Below are positions 46,676 to 56,048 of a stretch of DNA of 64,000 bases, one piece after another. A model generated the notes under the pieces. The model had not been told where the DNA came from and searched no databases. It saw only the letters and a program-made list of their open reading frames with translations. The DNA is taken from the NCBI GenBank assembly GCA_039028975.1, contig JBCCHB010000006.1, forward strand, positions 115,117 through 179,116, given 5' to 3'. How positions within the stretch are numbered: position 1 is the first letter of the stretch; each line of letters begins with the position of its first letter. The stretch comes from JAHBNG01 sp039028975. GTDB lineage: Bacteria; Chloroflexota; Anaerolineae; Caldilineales; Caldilineaceae. The position numbers and the translations under genes were made by a program.

Positions 46676-48064
46676 TTAGGCTCTTTGTTCTATAAGGGCA
46701 GCATTGTGCTTCATGCTCGATATTTCGGTTTGGAGAATGGCAATAAGTAGAATGGCAATCACCTGAAAATCATAAGCAGCAAAGAATATATCATAGACGA
46801 TACTGACTGTAACCGATACAGCCGTTAATGCAAATAGTACAATTGCACAGGTGTGTCCAACAGCCGAGAGTCGTTTACTATACGTCCAACTCCAGCTCCA
46901 AACAAGTAATAGGCCATAAATGAACAAAAACAGACTGAACCCAACATAGCCTAACTCACCAAGGTACTTGGCATAGTCGCCGTGAGATACGGTCTGATAA
47001 TACGAAACAGCCATGATGGGTCTGGCACTACCCAACCCAGAACCAAGAATGGCTGGGCGTCTATTCCGCGATTCAGTGAGCAGTATATTCCAATATCGAA
47101 GCCGCCCTGCCAACCGAACTACGCGCTCCTCAACATATTGCGAATCTAAAAGAAAACGCCCTGGGTTTGTAAACATTGTTTTGAGCAAAAATGACGCGGT
47201 TATTTCATCAGGCTCCCAAAACATACGACGCTTTACAGGGTTGTCAACCGTGAGAACACCCAAACAAAGGGTGACACACAAGGCAATACTTGCTATCTGC
47301 CAATGCAATTGGCGCACAGAAACAAAGAAAATCGCCGCAATACCAATTGCCATGCTAAAAATGAAGCTACGTGTGATCGTCATTACAACTAACATGAGAG
47401 CCATACCGATAATAGGCCAGTTTAAGCGCCAGTCAGGGATCTTTCGCCAACCTGCAAATTCCAGCAATATAACGCTTATTGCGACTGGTGAGCGCATGTA
47501 GAAGGGTAACTTGTGCAGACGATCCACACCCCATTCTAACGAACCGAGATTCGCGATGATGCTAACAAGAGCAGACGCACAAGATAGGATGACAAAAAAC
47601 TGTAGTATCCGACGCAATACTTGTAACCAGGCTTTGCTATCGCCATCTGAGCGCAAAACCAGTGACACCAAGATATAAAATAGAATCGGATACACTAATT
47701 TCAAGCCATCGCGAATCGTATAACTTAGCTCTGTTGTCCAGAGTATTGACAATTCTGCCCAAAACACGAAGAGAATGTAAGGCCAAATACGCCATACATT
47801 CGGTACCTTGCCACTACGTTGAGCTGCAAAGAGAGTAACACCCATCAAAGCGACAAATAACAATATCATGTTGCGCAAGCCATCAGCGGAAAGCCCACCA
47901 ACGAAGTTGATCCGATTCGTCACTTCCCACAGTGTTATTTGACCACCAATAAGTAAGAAAATTAGCAAGTGCCTGCCCTTAATCTTCATTAGCGGCAGGG
48001 CTTGCCGAGTCAATGACTCAGGCGTCTCGTACTTGTGATGATCGGCAATGGGTGCTGAAGACAT
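46676..48064 (-). CDS. Wzy-like O-antigen polymerase/ligase membrane protein
   Basis: 462 residues with about eleven membrane helices. VMTITRSFIFSMAIG and a long extracytoplasmic loop with GSGLGSARPIM and YYQTVSHGDYAKYLGELGYVG place it with Wzy/WaaL-type polymerases; the His in SHGDYAKYLGELG is the family position that usually reads HN. It is the second such protein of the locus. Its ATG overlaps the stop of the upstream glycosyltransferase gene by one base (TAATG). Confidence 0.8.
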   Translation of the reverse strand: MSSAPIADHHKYETPESLTRQALPLMKIKGRHLLIFLLIGGQITLWEVTNRINFVGGLSADGLRNMILLFVALMGVTLFAAQRSGKVPNVWRIWPYILFVFWAELSILWTTELSYTIRDGLKLVYPILFYILVSLVLRSDGDSKAWLQVLRRILQFFVILSCASALVSIIANLGSLEWGVDRLHKLPFYMRSPVAISVILLEFAGWRKIPDWRLNWPIIGMALMLVVMTITRSFIFSMAIGIAAIFFVSVRQLHWQIASIALCVTLCLGVLTVDNPVKRRMFWEPDEITASFLLKTMFTNPGRFLLDSQYVEERVVRLAGRLRYWNILLTESRNRRPAILGSGLGSARPIMAVSYYQTVSHGDYAKYLGELGYVGFSLFLFIYGLLLVWSWSWTYSKRLSAVGHTCAIVLFALTAVSVTVSIVYDIFFAAYDFQVIAILLIAILQTEISSMKHNAALIEQRA

Positions 48065-49290
48065 TATTGCTGAGAATCCAACATTGTATAGTGTTTGCGC
48101 ATTAACGCAAGGAACTGTTCTGATGATGTTCCTTGGCTGAGTCGCTCATTCGCAAATTGATAACCGGCTCGGATGAGCGTCCTGCGCAGCTTACTTTCTT
48201 TAATCAATCTTTCGATCCCGTCGCACAGTGCTAGCGACGAACGGGGATCTACTAATAGCGCTTGCTCTTGATGTATGAGCATATGTGCAATTGTTCCAAT
48301 TGACGTTGTGATAACGGGTAACCCCTGCGACATCGCCTCATAAATTACTCGCGGAAATCCCTCTCCCTGTGACGGTAGTACAAAAATGTCAGCTTGGCGG
48401 TAGTATGATAGTAACGTAGGGAGATCGGCTATTTGACCTACGAAGTTAACATACTCACCTATACTTCGGTCTTGTATAAGTTTATGCAACTGCTCCTGAT
48501 AGTCATGATCACCACTGCCTACCAATTGCAGATTAATCTTATAGCCTTTGCTAACCAAAAGCGAAAGCGCTTCCAATAGATAGTCGATTCCTTTGCGTGG
48601 AATGAGTATACCAACATATAAACAATTGATTACCTTACCTTGACATGTATCCTCGCGCCGATAGAAATGCTTCGGTTCGATTGAAACCATCGGCACAGTT
48701 TCGACAACAGGTACAGTCAGATGCTTAAATTTACTCAAAACCTGACTACCGTGAACAACCGTAAATTGTGAATGTGTCACGGCAGTCTTTTCTGCCCAAC
48801 TGGAAAGCCATTTATACGGACCATAGAATATTCGACTTATCCCTGTCCATTTAGAAAGAAACAGGGCTACTTCTTGCCAATCTGAACCGAAATACAGACT
48901 GTAAGGCTTGCCAAATCTTCTACATAAAAGATGGGCCAGAAATGGAGAGAACCCCGGCATCATGATATAGACGAAATTGACCTGTCGAATCTGCTTGGTA
49001 TAGGTTGGAATCCGTTTAAGCCAGATTATCAGTTTCTGTAAGGGGGATGTGCGCCCATCAGAAATACCGACTGCCGTAACCGATATATTATTGGCACAAA
49101 ACCCATATGTGAGTATGCTTTGTCCGTTTGGATAATAAGTTTGATCATCTTTTTTTGTTGCCGAGCCAACAAAATGCACGTGGTCAAAATGAACCGCTAA
49201 ATCATCAACCATACGACCGATTTTATCATTAACTAGATACTGACCATTTTCTTCCGTAATCCCAACATATGCGATCATACATAATTTCAT
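48064..49290 (-). CDS. Glycosyltransferase family 4 protein
   Basis: 408 residues, GT-B fold. Clear C-terminal GT4 features: CLYVGILIPRKGIDYLLEAL, LQLVGSGDHDYQ, FVGQIADLPTLLSYYRQADIFVLPS and GEGFPRVIYEAMSQGLPVITT with the EX7E pair. The N-terminal half has KPYSLYFGSDWQE typical of acceptor-side loops. It should add a sugar to the repeat unit; donor unknown. It ends in a one-base overlap with the polymerase gene. The 50 bp before its start separate it from the TPR gene. Confidence 0.9.
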   Translation of the reverse strand: MKLCMIAYVGITEENGQYLVNDKIGRMVDDLAVHFDHVHFVGSATKKDDQTYYPNGQSILTYGFCANNISVTAVGISDGRTSPLQKLIIWLKRIPTYTKQIRQVNFVYIMMPGFSPFLAHLLCRRFGKPYSLYFGSDWQEVALFLSKWTGISRIFYGPYKWLSSWAEKTAVTHSQFTVVHGSQVLSKFKHLTVPVVETVPMVSIEPKHFYRREDTCQGKVINCLYVGILIPRKGIDYLLEALSLLVSKGYKINLQLVGSGDHDYQEQLHKLIQDRSIGEYVNFVGQIADLPTLLSYYRQADIFVLPSQGEGFPRVIYEAMSQGLPVITTSIGTIAHMLIHQEQALLVDPRSSLALCDGIERLIKESKLRRTLIRAGYQFANERLSQGTSSEQFLALMRKHYTMLDSQQ

Positions 49291-49342
49291 ATTTATGACA
49301 TTAAAAACTTTGTTTGAATATCTGTAACATATTGCCTTGGTA

Positions 49343-50317
49343 TCACGGTTGTAGCCGCTCTAATCGTTGTTGTGCTTGTAAATTTTCGGGAGCGAGTAAA
49401 AGCGTTTGTTGATAGTGTTCAGTTGCTTGATCAATCAACCCTTCTGCATCGTATAATTCTGCTAAGTAGAAATGGAATCGCCAATTTGTATTGTTCATGG
49501 CTAACCCTCTGCTTAAGAATTCTTCCGCTTTGTGAAAATCTTCTGTATGACGATAAACTGCCCTACCAAGAACAAGATTAGCCCAAGAATGCTTCGGGCG
49601 TAGTGCTAGCGATTGTTCCAACATGGCGATCACTTCCGCATCGTTTTCTGCACCGCGCACATATAGGATTTGCCCGAGTTTATATAGCGCATTCGCCTTA
49701 TCATGCTTATTGGCAAAATCATCCCTTGTGATGGACTTGCGATATAACTCTATGGCTGCTTCCAAGTCTGGATGTTCTATAGAGTGTTGCCAGAGCAGCG
49801 CCATGTGATAGAGTACGTCGCTATGGCCATGATGGTCACAAGAGGTAATAGGAAATTTGAGTGCCTCTTCATAGTTTTTCAAGGCTTGGGTCCAATTTTT
49901 GCTAGATGCCGCATACTGCCCGCGTGTGAACCACACATCTGCCAGACAAAAATCAGAGACTTCTGCCCTCATGAGCCAATCAACTGCCTGTTGCTCATCC
50001 TGTCGCTGGAAGAAGTAATTGGCTAATTGAATCATATGTTGACCATCGGCAACAGGATCCCAAATTTTCTGTGCAGCTTGATACTCTTTGCTTTGCCAAT
50101 AGGCATTGCCAAGAGCCCAGGTGCGAATACCTTTTCCCGCCTGTGTCCGGCTAAGGGCAGAAATCGCAAGTTCAGGATCCCCCTCAGCCAGTTCACTATG
50201 TTGCCACCGTACCAGTCCTAGATTCAGCAAAAGTATATTTTTACTATGAAAAATACCAAGTACAAATGGAGTGCAAAAAATAAGAATCCACAATCCTGTA
50301 GTTACATGTTGCCTCAT
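49343..50317 (-). CDS. TPR-repeat membrane-anchored protein
   Basis: 324 residues. One N-terminal membrane helix (about residues 8-24) and then at least six helical tetratricopeptide-like repeats, for example ALKNYEEALKFP, KANALYKLGQILYVRG and RFHFYLAELYDAEGLIDQATEHYQQTL. TPR proteins in such loci act as scaffolds for assembly or export. The ATG overlaps the stop of the kinase/methyltransferase fusion (ATGA), so the two are translationally coupled. Confidence 0.8.
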   Translation of the reverse strand: MRQHVTTGLWILIFCTPFVLGIFHSKNILLLNLGLVRWQHSELAEGDPELAISALSRTQAGKGIRTWALGNAYWQSKEYQAAQKIWDPVADGQHMIQLANYFFQRQDEQQAVDWLMRAEVSDFCLADVWFTRGQYAASSKNWTQALKNYEEALKFPITSCDHHGHSDVLYHMALLWQHSIEHPDLEAAIELYRKSITRDDFANKHDKANALYKLGQILYVRGAENDAEVIAMLEQSLALRPKHSWANLVLGRAVYRHTEDFHKAEEFLSRGLAMNNTNWRFHFYLAELYDAEGLIDQATEHYQQTLLLAPENLQAQQRLERLQP

Positions 50318-51711
50318 GTTATCCTGGCTAGCAGAATTGGTCGCGGCAAAGAATCGCCATCTTGCATCATCATACTGTCTAAAATTTCAGCATTGGGTGA
50401 CCAGCGTTTTATCTTATCGGTAATCTCATCCACACTTTCGTTTTGATGGCCTTCATAAAGCATAAGATCTATTGAAAGCTCATTTAGCCATGAGGGAAAG
50501 CCGATATGATTTTCAATTGACATATAAAAAACAAAGTCAAATTTGGATATAGGTAGGAAGCTGGCAACTTTATCCTCACATAAATCACAACCTAATACGT
50601 CGATGCGGGAGAATCCACTCTCAAGCAAATATTGTTTTGAAACCTGGGCAATGGCCGGCATATCTAAACCTATACCCCATTTTGCTCCTTCACTCAGGGC
50701 ATACATCAATAACGTTCCTAAATTGCATCCAACATCCAAGACATTGCAATTGCGAAAATCTACTTGATGAGCCTTCAAAAGCCCATCAATCTTGGAAATG
50801 CGATATAGCGTATCGCGTTTGCCAGGTGTAGCCAGACCGGGAATCGATTGATACGAATACCGTTGACCCCGTAATGGTCGTCCTTGCCCAAAATGTGTTA
50901 CATCCTGAATTTTTTCCGCAAGTTGACGGAAGCGAGCATCCTGATCGAGAATCTCAAAATTTTGGATGTCCACATAATATGCACCCGTGTCATCAGCAAC
51001 AATGTTTCGATTAAAGTCTGGGGGTGCAAAGTCGATATGCTGTTTGGAACCTAACCGGCTAATGCCTTCTTCCGCAAGAATCGCTTGAAACTTATCAATG
51101 AAGGCTGAACCCACTTCGCCAGTAACGATTGCACCATCAATATGTTGAACAACTTGCGCAAAAACGACAACATCGCCAGATTCGAATTTGACAATATCAT
51201 ATACTCTGGGGGCAACCCCTCTGAGAGAAAGAATATTGCTAATGCGCATCTTATCCTGAATACTACCCACCGCGCGCATAGTCACCGCTGTGGCTGCTGA
51301 ACTGATTTTGGGTGACGTATAGTAAGGCGTACCATCTGGTGATATGTCCGAACTCTTAAAGAACTTAAGCCCAAACGGGTGTGGATAGAGTTGCTCGAAA
51401 TCTGGGTTGATCGCTTGAATACAGGATGTCTCATGAAGATAAACAACGTATTCACCTAAATCAATTGGAAATCCCTTGTTCGCAAAAATCGCCTCTAGTT
51501 CTTTGCCTGTTCCTAATTCGATATTTGAGTGGACGGTCTCTACAGATTGTCGGAGTGAATAGCTCGACTTTGCCCGCGCGGAACTGTTGTTCAGCGAACG
51601 TTTTAGTAGATATCGCAAGTGGCGCAGGTTGTGTAAGCCACGTCCAAGTACCTTAGCAACGGGAGTTGGTAAGATAGTTTTTACTTGGCTCTTTATCATT
51701 CTTATATCCAA
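50314..51711 (-). CDS. Kinase-like/methyltransferase fusion protein
   Basis: 465 residues. The N-terminal two thirds resemble a degenerate kinase fold: GEYVVYLHET, VVVFAQVVQHIDG as hinge, and DFAPPDFNRNIVADDTGAYYVDIQNFEI, which looks like a catalytic-loop plus DFG-region pattern of LPS-kinase-like proteins. The C-terminal third is a SAM methyltransferase with VLDVGCNLGTLLMYAL and GIGLDMP. Such fusions occur in polysaccharide loci where chain termination uses phosphate and methyl groups (WbdD-like, there in the opposite domain order), so a terminator of chain growth is a reasonable idea but only by analogy. It is 28 bp from the flippase gene. Confidence 0.65.
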   Translation of the reverse strand: MDIRMIKSQVKTILPTPVAKVLGRGLHNLRHLRYLLKRSLNNSSARAKSSYSLRQSVETVHSNIELGTGKELEAIFANKGFPIDLGEYVVYLHETSCIQAINPDFEQLYPHPFGLKFFKSSDISPDGTPYYTSPKISSAATAVTMRAVGSIQDKMRISNILSLRGVAPRVYDIVKFESGDVVVFAQVVQHIDGAIVTGEVGSAFIDKFQAILAEEGISRLGSKQHIDFAPPDFNRNIVADDTGAYYVDIQNFEILDQDARFRQLAEKIQDVTHFGQGRPLRGQRYSYQSIPGLATPGKRDTLYRISKIDGLLKAHQVDFRNCNVLDVGCNLGTLLMYALSEGAKWGIGLDMPAIAQVSKQYLLESGFSRIDVLGCDLCEDKVASFLPISKFDFVFYMSIENHIGFPSWLNELSIDLMLYEGHQNESVDEITDKIKRWSPNAEILDSMMMQDGDSLPRPILLARIT

Positions 51712-51739
51712 TCAGATTGTCCTAGTGTATTTATGTAAT

Positions 51740-53221
51740 CTAAACGGGTACTGCATTCGTTCTTTTAATCATCGTTCTGATAGCATCGACTGCCTGCCGA
51801 TCAACGCAATGGTAAAGTACAACAAGGCTCGCACCCATGAGCGCGGCAAGGCGCAAAGAAAGCGAAATGAATGGTGAATTGACAGTCTGCGCAATCCACA
51901 AAATAAGCCCAGAAGTAACAATGTAACAGATCAGGGTGGTCAGAATAGCTTTATTGTCAAACCTCAAATCGGACCATCTGACGGTGAAATTCCAAAGAAT
52001 AAATGTGAACACGAATTCGGCAGCAAACATCCCAATGGCGGCTCCGCCCAAACCAAACTGAGGAATCAACAAGATCGTAAGTAGTACGTTAACGATTGCT
52101 CCGCTCCAAGCCGCAATCGTATTGGCGATAGTTTTTTCTTGAATCAATGCCCCAAAAACGGTGATAGAGCCTGACGTATGCAGAATCGCAGCCCCAACGA
52201 TCCACGGAATGACAACATAGCCTTGATAATATTCGGGGGGTACCATAAGACGAAACGCCTCCGGTGCTATAGATACAAGAACTAGCCCCAGACATACAAA
52301 TAGCCCAGAGTAATAATTGAGTACCTGTCGATAAAATTGCTTGCGCTCTTTATCTGGTAGGTTAATCACGGTCATTCCATAGGGACCCCATGCCTGCTGA
52401 AAAATACTTACGGGCAAACGTATCAACAGTGCCAGCCTGGCCCCGGCGCTAAAGATCCCAACACTACCTAGCCCCAGGTATGTTAACAGTACGAGACGGT
52501 TTGATTGTTCGTTAACCCAATGAACCATCACGGCTGGGAGAAGCGGGAGACTGTATCGAAAAGAGCGTCTAAGCTTCTGCAGCGATAATTTTGTTGTAAA
52601 GAATTGATGTGTCCATAGAATCGTAACAAACAGTTGTATTGCCGCGGCCAATACGGATGCCAAGAATACGCCGATCAGTCCTGTTCCCTGTCCAAAAACA
52701 AAAAACAATGCCAATCCGGCGTATGAAAGCGAATAGAACAGGCTAAGAAGGTTAAAACGTACAATTCGTCGCTCCATACGGAGAACGATCTGTAAAATTC
52801 GTGAAATAGCCGTAAACGCTGCAGCTAGAAAGCCAAGAACAATATAGATAGCTCCTTCGGGGCTACCAAGTAAAATGTTGGAAATCGCTCTCGACAACAA
52901 TATACCCAGTGCCAGGAGGCCACATCCGAAGATTGCAGCAACGACGACCAGCGTTGAAACCAGACTTGCCCGATCCTGATCTGTATCCAACGTAAAAAAA
53001 TAGCGTTGTACGGCACTAGGGAAAGATAAACTTGCAACAATAGATAAGAGAGCTGTAAGGGTTACAACGATATCGATTGTCCCATATTGATCAACGGAGA
53101 ACGCACGCGTAAATATAGGAAGAAGGAAAAATCCAGTTAACCGAGACAGCCCTGCCATAAGACCATAAACAAAGAAATCCTTTCCAAGCTCTGCCAATCG
53201 CCGCCCTGTGTCTGTTTGCAT
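51740..53221 (-). CDS. Wzx-like polysaccharide flippase (MATE/oligosaccharidyl-lipid superfamily)
   Basis: 493 residues with about 14 membrane helices. The N-terminus FVYGLMAGLSRLTGFFLLPIF is the classical Wzx opening, where lipid-linked repeat units are moved across the membrane. The two halves have related helix patterns. The gene starts three bases after the stop of the membrane protein gene upstream, which supports a common transcript. Together with a Wzy-like polymerase and a Wzz-like protein it makes the locus Wzy-dependent. Confidence 0.9.
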   Translation of the reverse strand: MQTDTGRRLAELGKDFFVYGLMAGLSRLTGFFLLPIFTRAFSVDQYGTIDIVVTLTALLSIVASLSFPSAVQRYFFTLDTDQDRASLVSTLVVVAAIFGCGLLALGILLSRAISNILLGSPEGAIYIVLGFLAAAFTAISRILQIVLRMERRIVRFNLLSLFYSLSYAGLALFFVFGQGTGLIGVFLASVLAAAIQLFVTILWTHQFFTTKLSLQKLRRSFRYSLPLLPAVMVHWVNEQSNRLVLLTYLGLGSVGIFSAGARLALLIRLPVSIFQQAWGPYGMTVINLPDKERKQFYRQVLNYYSGLFVCLGLVLVSIAPEAFRLMVPPEYYQGYVVIPWIVGAAILHTSGSITVFGALIQEKTIANTIAAWSGAIVNVLLTILLIPQFGLGGAAIGMFAAEFVFTFILWNFTVRWSDLRFDNKAILTTLICYIVTSGLILWIAQTVNSPFISLSLRLAALMGASLVVLYHCVDRQAVDAIRTMIKRTNAVPV

Positions 53222-53224
53222 AAT

Positions 53225-54781
53225 CTAGTCAGCCTCTACATCTGCGATATGAGTCCGATAGACAAGCACGCTTGTGTTCGCATAGATTTCAGTAAAATTA
53301 GAGACATCAAAATCTGACTCATTGTTACGGCTCAAAACAATTGTATGGATCTGTTTCCGCTCAGCTAGCGATTCCAGATCAGCTACCGGAAGAGGATAAC
53401 GACCAATTAATTCACGAAACCGTGCCTGTTTGTTGCCGCGCGTAGCAAGCCCTATCAAAGAAATGTAGGTATGTTTCGTAAAGTACACACCGTAATGGGC
53501 CCAACTTATAGGGATCGTCAAGATTGTCTGCTTGGTTGGAACCTGCGCTAACCACCGAAATGCCTCTTCAATCATAGTGAGAGGCTCTCTATTTTTGTCG
53601 CGGCGATACTTCTGTACCCAAAAGTTCACAAACGTAAATCCAAACCCAATAATAATAAACAGGACAGAGAGCGGCGTAAAGCCAACAACAGTCAGGTATA
53701 GACTTGCCATGAATGCATATGGAAAAAAGCAGAAATCTAGGTAGCGCTCAGCTTGTCCAAAAATTTTCATCTTACCTATTGACGTCAGAATCATCAGAAG
53801 AGGACCAGCCCATAACCATGACTGCAAATAATTAGATATAGAGGTCGGTAAAAGTGCGTCTGCATAGTACGCTAGTTGATAGTATAGCAGCAGAAAAGGC
53901 ATCCCAATAAGTAGGATCAGATAGCTATTTGTATCGTATAGTTTGTAGGATGCTTTGACGCTAAAGGATGAAATAGCATCACGTATGGATTTCCAACTAT
54001 TTTTCGTAGTAACATAGCTATACGAATCATAAATATCAGTCCAGTACAGGTGCAAATGGCTAATTTGACCCCAAATGACTCTTAGACTCCATCCTCCCGT
54101 CAACACAATACTCGCAACTAGTGACACTATTGGGAACAAAGCAAGCAGATAGCTGCCAGTTGCCAAACCAACAATAATTGAATAGCCAAGTAGTGCTTGG
54201 ATTGCAAATTTTGAGGTCACATAGATCAAACCTGCCATGCCTACTGCTGCGGCGTACCAGACCAGATTACCCGTAACAGAATAGGTACATAGAAAAATAA
54301 AAACTAAGATAAAGAAAGATATGCCAAAAGGTCTCGGACGAATTAAAAATCTGCCACTAGCGTTACGCGTCAGAATCGGTGACGACAGAAAAATGAGCAG
54401 ATTGCTCCAAAGTAAACTCTCAACAGCCAATGGTTGGGACACTGTCTGCACGATAAAAAGCGCAAAAAGCTGAAAAACTGTAAAGTTTGCAAGTTCGATC
54501 AAACTCCCCAGGTAAATTGAGGCGATTCTTAATAAATTCTCTGGCACAAATGCTAAAAGCCAATGTGCAAACCAAGGGTAATAGATTGGATTATCATACC
54601 CAGCGACGAACGTAGCTGGACGATAGTGATTCTCCCGGATGGCTCTGATGCGCACTAAATGAAACCACTCATCCGTATCTGGTAGTACAGGTGTCGCTCC
54701 CTTAATAAATAGAAGTATGACGAATCTGTAGATTGCAAAGATGGCAACTGTTATTAGAGCAGTCAAAAAAGGCGAACTCAC
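53225..54781 (-). CDS. Multi-spanning membrane protein, possible GT-C glycosyltransferase
   Basis: 518 residues with about ten to twelve membrane helices. The first loop reads PDTDEWFHLVRIRAIRENHYRP, an acidic pair with a nearby His similar to the catalytic loop of GT-C (polyprenyl-sugar dependent) enzymes, and a soluble C-terminal part follows (FRELIGRYPLPVADLESLAERK). I cannot assign a named family. In this location it may add a sugar from a lipid carrier on the outer face of the membrane. It is preceded by 33 bp after the ACP gene. Confidence 0.6.
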   Translation of the reverse strand: MSSPFLTALITVAIFAIYRFVILLFIKGATPVLPDTDEWFHLVRIRAIRENHYRPATFVAGYDNPIYYPWFAHWLLAFVPENLLRIASIYLGSLIELANFTVFQLFALFIVQTVSQPLAVESLLWSNLLIFLSSPILTRNASGRFLIRPRPFGISFFILVFIFLCTYSVTGNLVWYAAAVGMAGLIYVTSKFAIQALLGYSIIVGLATGSYLLALFPIVSLVASIVLTGGWSLRVIWGQISHLHLYWTDIYDSYSYVTTKNSWKSIRDAISSFSVKASYKLYDTNSYLILLIGMPFLLLYYQLAYYADALLPTSISNYLQSWLWAGPLLMILTSIGKMKIFGQAERYLDFCFFPYAFMASLYLTVVGFTPLSVLFIIIGFGFTFVNFWVQKYRRDKNREPLTMIEEAFRWLAQVPTKQTILTIPISWAHYGVYFTKHTYISLIGLATRGNKQARFRELIGRYPLPVADLESLAERKQIHTIVLSRNNESDFDVSNFTEIYANTSVLVYRTHIADVEAD

Positions 54782-54814
54782 CTGATAAACTCCGTTGCAA
54801 CATAGTTTGAAAAA

Positions 54815-55048
54815 TTAACCGAGAGAAACATATTTTACAATATCGTCAATGGTATTTAGCTTTTCAACATCTTCATCGGGAATCGCAACCCCCAATCCTT
54901 CCTCGATGGACAGAAATAACGTGTACATATCTAATGAATCGATTCCTTGGCCGGTCAATGGCAAATCTTCCTTCAGAGACTCCACGTCGATTTGTGGATC
55001 CACGTCATTGACAATAATTTCTTTGATCTGTGCTGCAGTTACAGTCAT
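54815..55048 (-). CDS. Stand-alone acyl carrier protein
   Basis: 77 residues. The phosphopantetheine Ser is Ser38 in GQGIDSLDMYTL, with acidic helix II typical of an ACP. It is not the usual house-keeping type (no surrounding fab genes). Its ATG overlaps the TGA of the KAS III gene (ATGA), so the pair is translated together. It likely carries the acyl group made by the neighbouring KAS III and passed to the LpxD-like acyltransferase encoded upstream in the same operon. Confidence 0.92.
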   Translation of the reverse strand: MTVTAAQIKEIIVNDVDPQIDVESLKEDLPLTGQGIDSLDMYTLFLSIEEGLGVAIPDEDVEKLNTIDDIVKYVSLG

Positions 55049-55980
55049 AGATTTGTCCTTTTATTTCGCTTTAATAGCGCACTTGCCCAAGAAAGACCTA
55101 CACCAAAACCGCAAATAACGATATGCGAATTCTCTGCATCCGTCATTTCCTTTTCAAGAATTACTGGAATAGATGAAGAGACAACATTGCCATAATCAGC
55201 GGCATCAAAGACAACCTGCTCTGGCGCAATTTTTAAACGCTTGGCGATGGTGTCAATGATATACTTGCTACCTTGGTGAAAGATAAACTTATCGACCTCG
55301 GCCAATGCCAATTCCTCAGACGCAAGTAAAACCTCCATGTCTGGTGGCACAAATTTTGCGGCGAAATTAAAGATCGCCCGACCATTCATCTCCAAAATGC
55401 CATCAGTACATATCAGTTCGCGATGACTTTGCCCAATGGTGCCAAAGGTAAATTTCTGTGTCGTATAGTGGGGTTTATTGGATACAAGAGTTGCCGTTGC
55501 TGCATCACCAAAAAGAGATGCTGTACTCTTATCGTTTGGGTTGATTATCTTTGAGTAAGGATCCGCGGTGAAAAGCACGCCGTGCTGTAGCCCATTCGCC
55601 TGCATAAAGGATTGCAGCACCGATAGGCCATAGACAAAGCCAGAGCATCCCAGCGATACGTCAAAGCAGGCACATCGTTCAGGCAAGCCAAGCTTACCGT
55701 GAACAATGGCCGATGTATGCGGGATGTTTGTATCAGGGTTTTGCGTAATTACAATCAGCGCTTGAATATCTTCGACCGAACACCCCGTCTTTTCTACCAA
55801 ACATTCATACGCCTTGACGCAAAGGTCGGATGTATCTTCATCTTGAGCTTTGATAGCAACTTGCTGAATGCCAATTTTACGTTCAATAAAGGTGTCATCA
55901 AAGCCCAATTGTTCTTTGCGTTCGTAATTGGATATTCGCCCCTCTGGAATATATGAACCAATAGCTTCAATACCTATCAT
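55045..55980 (-). CDS. Beta-ketoacyl-ACP synthase III-like protein
   Basis: 311 residues, about the usual length. The catalytic triad is complete: Cys112 in SLGCSGF, His235 in FIFHQGS and Asn265 in DYGNVVSSS; ASLFGDAATATLV and GFGVGLSWASAL are family landmarks. It would start or extend a short acyl chain on the ACP encoded next to it. The neighbourhood (ACP, LpxD-like transferase) suggests a dedicated acyl group for the surface polymer rather than bulk fatty acid synthesis. 68 bp separate it from the upstream unknown gene. Confidence 0.92.
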   Translation of the reverse strand: MIGIEAIGSYIPEGRISNYERKEQLGFDDTFIERKIGIQQVAIKAQDEDTSDLCVKAYECLVEKTGCSVEDIQALIVITQNPDTNIPHTSAIVHGKLGLPERCACFDVSLGCSGFVYGLSVLQSFMQANGLQHGVLFTADPYSKIINPNDKSTASLFGDAATATLVSNKPHYTTQKFTFGTIGQSHRELICTDGILEMNGRAIFNFAAKFVPPDMEVLLASEELALAEVDKFIFHQGSKYIIDTIAKRLKIAPEQVVFDAADYGNVVSSSIPVILEKEMTDAENSHIVICGFGVGLSWASALLKRNKRTNL

Positions 55981-56048
55981 TATTATCTATATAGGATTCT
56001 GTCTTTTATGCTACGATCGATTTTGGAACAGAGTTGAAAATAAACGTC

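Noticed and set aside
47013..47501. 162-residue + strand frame inside the polymerase gene
   Set aside because: Antisense of membrane helices of a clear - strand gene; no conserved pattern.
54815..55980. House-keeping fatty acid synthesis genes
   Set aside because: Only ACP and KAS III are present and they are embedded in a surface-polymer operon with an acyltransferase; no fabD, fabG or fabF nearby.
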